From assembly GCF_964355755.1 (NCBI RefSeq), contig NC_092678.1, forward strand, positions 6,048,922 through 6,112,921: a DNA stretch of 64,000 bases, in the 5' to 3' direction. The translations under genes and the position numbers were made by a program. Under the pieces are notes generated by a model that saw only the letters and a program-made list of their open reading frames with translations, had not been told where the DNA came from and did not search any database. Shown in pieces: positions 60,801 to 64,000 of this stretch (position 1 is its first letter; each line of letters starts with the position of its first letter). The DNA is from Antedon mediterranea. Its lineage: Eukaryota > Echinodermata > Crinoidea > Comatulida > Antedonidae.

Positions 60801-63562
60801 CACACTCGACTCTTGTAGCAGACTACATGCTGTATCCATCTACCTTTTGTCGCCTTGGGTTTGCAGTTTTATTAAGTAAGTGAAAACCTTATGGTTCTAT
60901 ATTTGGTTGGTCCTACGTTTCCTATACTGAAATATGGTTCCAACTCATCCTAGTATAGCTTTTAAAAGGGTCGTGGTTAAGAATAAAAGATGCATAACAT
61001 GCAGTACTTAATATTAATTTTTTTTAAAGGGCGTGGTTAATGATGAATGACTGATGAATTTTGTTAAAACGTTGTTTTACAGTAAATTATAGAGGGTCAC
61101 TTGGATTTGGGAATGATTTTATCCTGTCACTACCTGGAAATGTTGGATGCAATGATGTCAAAGACTGCAAGGTATTCAAAGAGAATGAAGATATAAACTC
61201 AAATATTTGAGAACTATTTGTGAACTCAATGATCAAAATGATGTTTTTCAAATTTTTTTTTTCAGCAAGCCATTGATCAAACTATACAAGATGGCATTGC
61301 TGATGGGGACAATGTGGTGTTACAGGGAGGTTCACATGGGGGCTTTCTGGTCTGTCATCTCATTGGACAATACCCAGTAAGTTGATGGTAAAATACATAA
61401 ATATCCTGCTTTGTTAAATCACATTAAACATATAATCTCAAACTGAAAAGCACATTATATTAATGTATTGACTCTAATCCTGGACTAACTAGTTCAGAAC
61501 TAATAATGATAGTTCTTTCTAAATACGAGCCTAAATAAAAGGTTGAGTGTGTCTAATTTAGAAATCTTGCTATTTTTAGAATGACTTCAAAGCTTGTGTA
61601 GCCAGAAACCCTGTGACAAACATGGCATGTAAGTATAAACCAAAGAAATTGTGTGATTACAGTGGAACCTCTTTTAAGGGGACACCTTTGGGACCCAACA
61701 AAAAAATAGGGGTTGGCCGTAGTGTTAAAACATATACTGGCCCTTGTTCATTGATTAGAATGTGTCCCTTTAATAGGGATTTCCCCTGAATAGGAGTGTA
61801 TAAAAAAGCAGGGGTTTTACTATATCTTCTTTAGTAAAAAGGCACTAAAATTACTTGTATAGCATCAATTCAAAGAGATGTACTTTTTAAAAAGTATGTA
61901 CATGTTTCAATAATACTAGTGATTAATGAAGACATTCAAACATTATTTTTCTAAATTTTTGTTACAGCAAAGCTGGGAGCTACAGATATACCAGATTGGT
62001 AAGACATTATTTGATCATTTTTTTGGGAGGTGTTTCCGATATTGGTAAAAATCAAAATGGCACATTTGTATTCAAAGTTCTGTAATTAACTTATTAACTC
62101 ACAAACTGCATTTTATTTAATGAGGGTGATCCATCCAGCTATTGCTGATCATTAGGGACCCTCAGAGGTTCACAAGACAAACATATACACAAGATGCTCT
62201 ACGTAAACAAAGTCTTATTACAAGTCTTTGGGAGTGGAGTAATTTGGTCCTTAGAAAAAATCCTGACATGTGACGGGACTTGAACCCAGGACCCTTGGAG
62301 TGGTAGCCAAGCATCATAACCACCAAGCCACAACTCCACCTTGATCTTGGACATCTAAAGCAATGCTTGTGTGTCCCTCTTGTATATTCTTTTACATGTT
62401 CTATCATTTATCTATAATTTAATAGGGGCTATACTGAAAGTGGACTTTCCTTCTCTCATTCCCGATTGCCATCATCTGAAGTCTATGCTGCTATGTTTGA
62501 AAAATCACCATTATTCCATGTTGATAAGGTAAATATAAAATATACCAAATTACTATACTATCTGTATACAACCCTACATTTGGGACACCCTTGTTTTGGG
62601 AAACCCTTTTTAAAAGTAGACACTATCCTTTGAGATGAAGAAAGGGCAATATTATATGTTTTAACACTATGGCCAACTCCCATTCAAGGGTTCCAAAGGT
62701 GTCCCATGTACTGTATACCTTTATTAAACTGCAAGTGAAAATATGAAGATTCGATTATTTTTTAATGCTGTGTTTAGCTTGGAAGTTTTAAAGGTATATG
62801 TATAGACAATATATGACAATAATTATTAACAACTTAAACAACAATTTAAAAGAATAAGTTTAAAAGCAACAAAGCCATATATATGGCTAAAGTCGCGTGC
62901 TCAAATTTGAGTTAGTGTTTACCGACCGACCGACCAACCAACCAACCGACCGACACAGTGAGTTGTAGAGTCGCATGCAAACTAAAAACATACTTTAAGT
63001 TTACCAAACTAAATTTATAATGTTTTTTCTACTGTAACTACACACAGGTGAAGACACCAACAATGATCATGATTGGTAATGCTGACAAAAGGGTTCCTCC
63101 TCAACAAGGTTATGAATATGCTAAAGCCCTAAAGGCAAGAGAGGTTGAAGTAAGGTAAGAGTCTGTCTTTATGTCCCTAGTATGAGTCCCCACAGACCAT
63201 CATACAGTATATAATATATATTAGTGAATATATTAGATTTTCCACACTGTGCATGAAAATTGCAAATGCTAGAGCAGTAGCCTTAAAAAATGAAGTTTGC
63301 TCCTAAATGGAAGAAGAAGAGTATGATATATAAAAGTTATGTACAGACGTCCACACATTGCTTAATACAAGGTGCGTCAAACCACCAAATTTGCCAGAAG
63401 CGCAAAGCACTGATCATGTTAAATACTGCTATTCTATTTTATGTTTTGTATTGTCTTTTTAGAGTGCTAACATATCCAGATGACAACCATTCTCTTGCTA
63501 AGACCAATTATGAGGCAGATGCATTCATTAACATGTTTAAGTGGTTTGTGGATCACTTGTAA
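54858..63562 (+). CDS. APEH: Acylaminoacyl-peptidase (acylamino-acid-releasing enzyme)
   Basis: Cytosolic serine peptidase of the prolyl oligopeptidase family (S9C); removes N-acetylated residues from blocked peptides. Twenty-one exons in one frame, 713 residues (human about 732): 54,858-55,105; 55,352-55,442; 56,150-56,225; 56,593-56,729; 57,230-57,367; 57,500-57,591; 57,889-57,929; 58,453-58,574; 58,746-58,809; 58,923-59,017; 59,524-59,691; 60,034-60,148; 60,524-60,607; 60,795-60,875; 61,083-61,171; 61,266-61,376; 61,580-61,628; 61,968-61,998; 62,426-62,528; 63,048-63,154; 63,463-63,562. N-terminal propeller: [32 protein letters not shown]. Hydrolase: [16 protein letters not shown], catalytic Ser570 in GGSHGGF, Asp658 in GNADKRVP, His690 in DDNHSL. 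All three sit 17 residues before their human counterparts (587, 675, 707). Donors at 57,929 (GTTTGT) and 59,691 (GTTCGT) are weak. The start [15 protein letters not shown] is the first Met after a likely acceptor; an in-frame ATG at 54,816 lies before it. Confidence 0.95.
57680..57855 (+). repeat. Interspersed repeat R2 in an APEH intron
   Basis: AACCCTATTAAGGGGACACC, GGGTTGGCCATAGTGTTAAA and AATAGGGGTGTCCCCTGAAT are shared with 61,655-61,810. Confidence 0.65.
57963..58255. mobile_element. MITE family M4, full copy in an APEH intron
   Basis: The ends AAGCGTGGTTCCCACTAG and CTAGTGGGAACCATGCTT are inverted repeats with one mismatch, flanked by TTA. Internal words (GCAACGCA, GACACAAAGTG, AACACAATTAT) match 52,812-52,993. 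Lies just after exon 57,889-57,929. Confidence 0.75.
59740..59957 (+). mobile_element. Retroposon 3' end with (ATT)n tail
   Basis: The sequence AAGTGCTATATAAGAACG followed by an ATT microsatellite is the usual look of SINE or LINE 3' ends in invertebrates. A similar (ATT)n tail is at 41,735-41,760. Confidence 0.5.
61655..61810 (+). repeat. Interspersed repeat R2 in an APEH intron
   Basis: AACCTCTTTTAAGGGGACACC, GGGACCCAACAAA, GGTTGGCCGTAGTGTTAAAA: same family as 57,680-57,855 and 2,640-2,785. Confidence 0.65.
62170..62342 (-). mobile_element. tRNA-derived SINE, family S2, better-preserved copy
   Basis: On the minus strand it begins GGTGGAGTTGTGGCTTGGTGG and has a B box GGTTCAAGTCC. Shares AAGACTTGTAATAAGACTTTG with 7,715-7,862. 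In the APEH intron before exon 62,426-62,528. Confidence 0.75.
62870..62985 (-). repeat. Interspersed repeat R3
   Basis: Reverse-complement partner of 9,549-9,650, with a run of GGTCGGT/GGTTGGT. Confidence 0.6.
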
Positions 63563-63856
63563 GACATTTGTAGCACAAATACTGCATGCAAGAAATGCAT
63601 GATTTTAGGAACATATTGGATAAGACTAGAAAGTCACATTAGGTAAAACAAAATCAGGTATTAAGTATTTTGAAGGTATGGCGATCTCCTAAAACTAGAC
63701 CAAAAATCTCCGTGTTATGTTTAAAAAAATAGTTTGAGTTATTTAAGTTACACAAGTCCAAACAGACTGGCTAGGCTAATTAAAATGATGAACTTTTCAA
63801 ACAAAAGGCAGTTCACTGCTTGATGTATGTATGTTTTTCTTTCTGTTTTGTTTACA

Positions 63857-63920
63857 AATAAAATCATTCAAAGAAGAAATAATTGTCTTAGATATATTTT
63901 TATTCCTGTTATATCAATAA
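63857..63920 (+). terminator. Polyadenylation signals of APEH
   Basis: AATAAA occurs at 63,857-63,862 and 63,915-63,920, about 300-360 bases after the stop codon. Confidence 0.6.
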
Positions 63921-64000
63921 ATACTCTTTATATTGCACATAGGTTCTAATGTATAAAGTATTTTGCATAAATTTCACAAATATTAAAAGTTTTCAAAAGC

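Overview
The window is eukaryotic nuclear DNA from an invertebrate animal. Genes have many short exons with GT-AG introns, the DNA is AT-rich, and there are CR1/Rex1-type LINEs, tRNA-derived SINEs, MITEs and minisatellites. The repeats and gene content fit an invertebrate deuterostome (for example an echinoderm), but I cannot name the species from sequence alone.

Layout: about 5-53.6 kb holds a tandem, minus-strand cluster of plexin-like genes. From upstream (right) to downstream (left): head A (52.1-47.65 kb) with stalk exons at 47.3-41.3 kb; a frameshifted sema fragment B (38.9-38.5 kb); head C (36.9-34.4 kb); gene D (33.1-12.77 kb), the only complete copy; and a divergent gene 1 (7.5-5.1 kb), complete only through part of PSI1. 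From 54.86 to 63.56 kb, on the plus strand, lies an intact 21-exon acylaminoacyl-peptidase (APEH) gene, divergently arranged with head A. The first 5 kb and the stretches between genes hold only repeats.

Gene D is the key result. Its 20 coding exons join in one frame to 1,257 residues: signal peptide, sema, PSI1, IPT1, PSI2, IPT2, PSI3, about four further IPT modules, one membrane helix and a 17-residue tail ending ETTL. It is a whole plexin ectodomain with no room for the Rho-binding and GAP domains that define plexin signalling. Heads A, C and D each have a related promoter/5'-exon block and a sema-PSI cassette ending in the same splice phase, so they could serve as alternative heads on one shared stalk. 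Head C arose by a tandem duplication (29.58-34.25 kb and 34.25-38.07 kb). A could alternatively encode a soluble sema-PSI protein. All of this is inference from sequence; no expression data are available.

Mobile DNA has shaped the cluster: a nearly intact Rex1-like LINE inside D, several MITEs with target-site duplications, a 39-copy 34-bp array in D, and a G-quadruplex-type 19-bp array between A and B.
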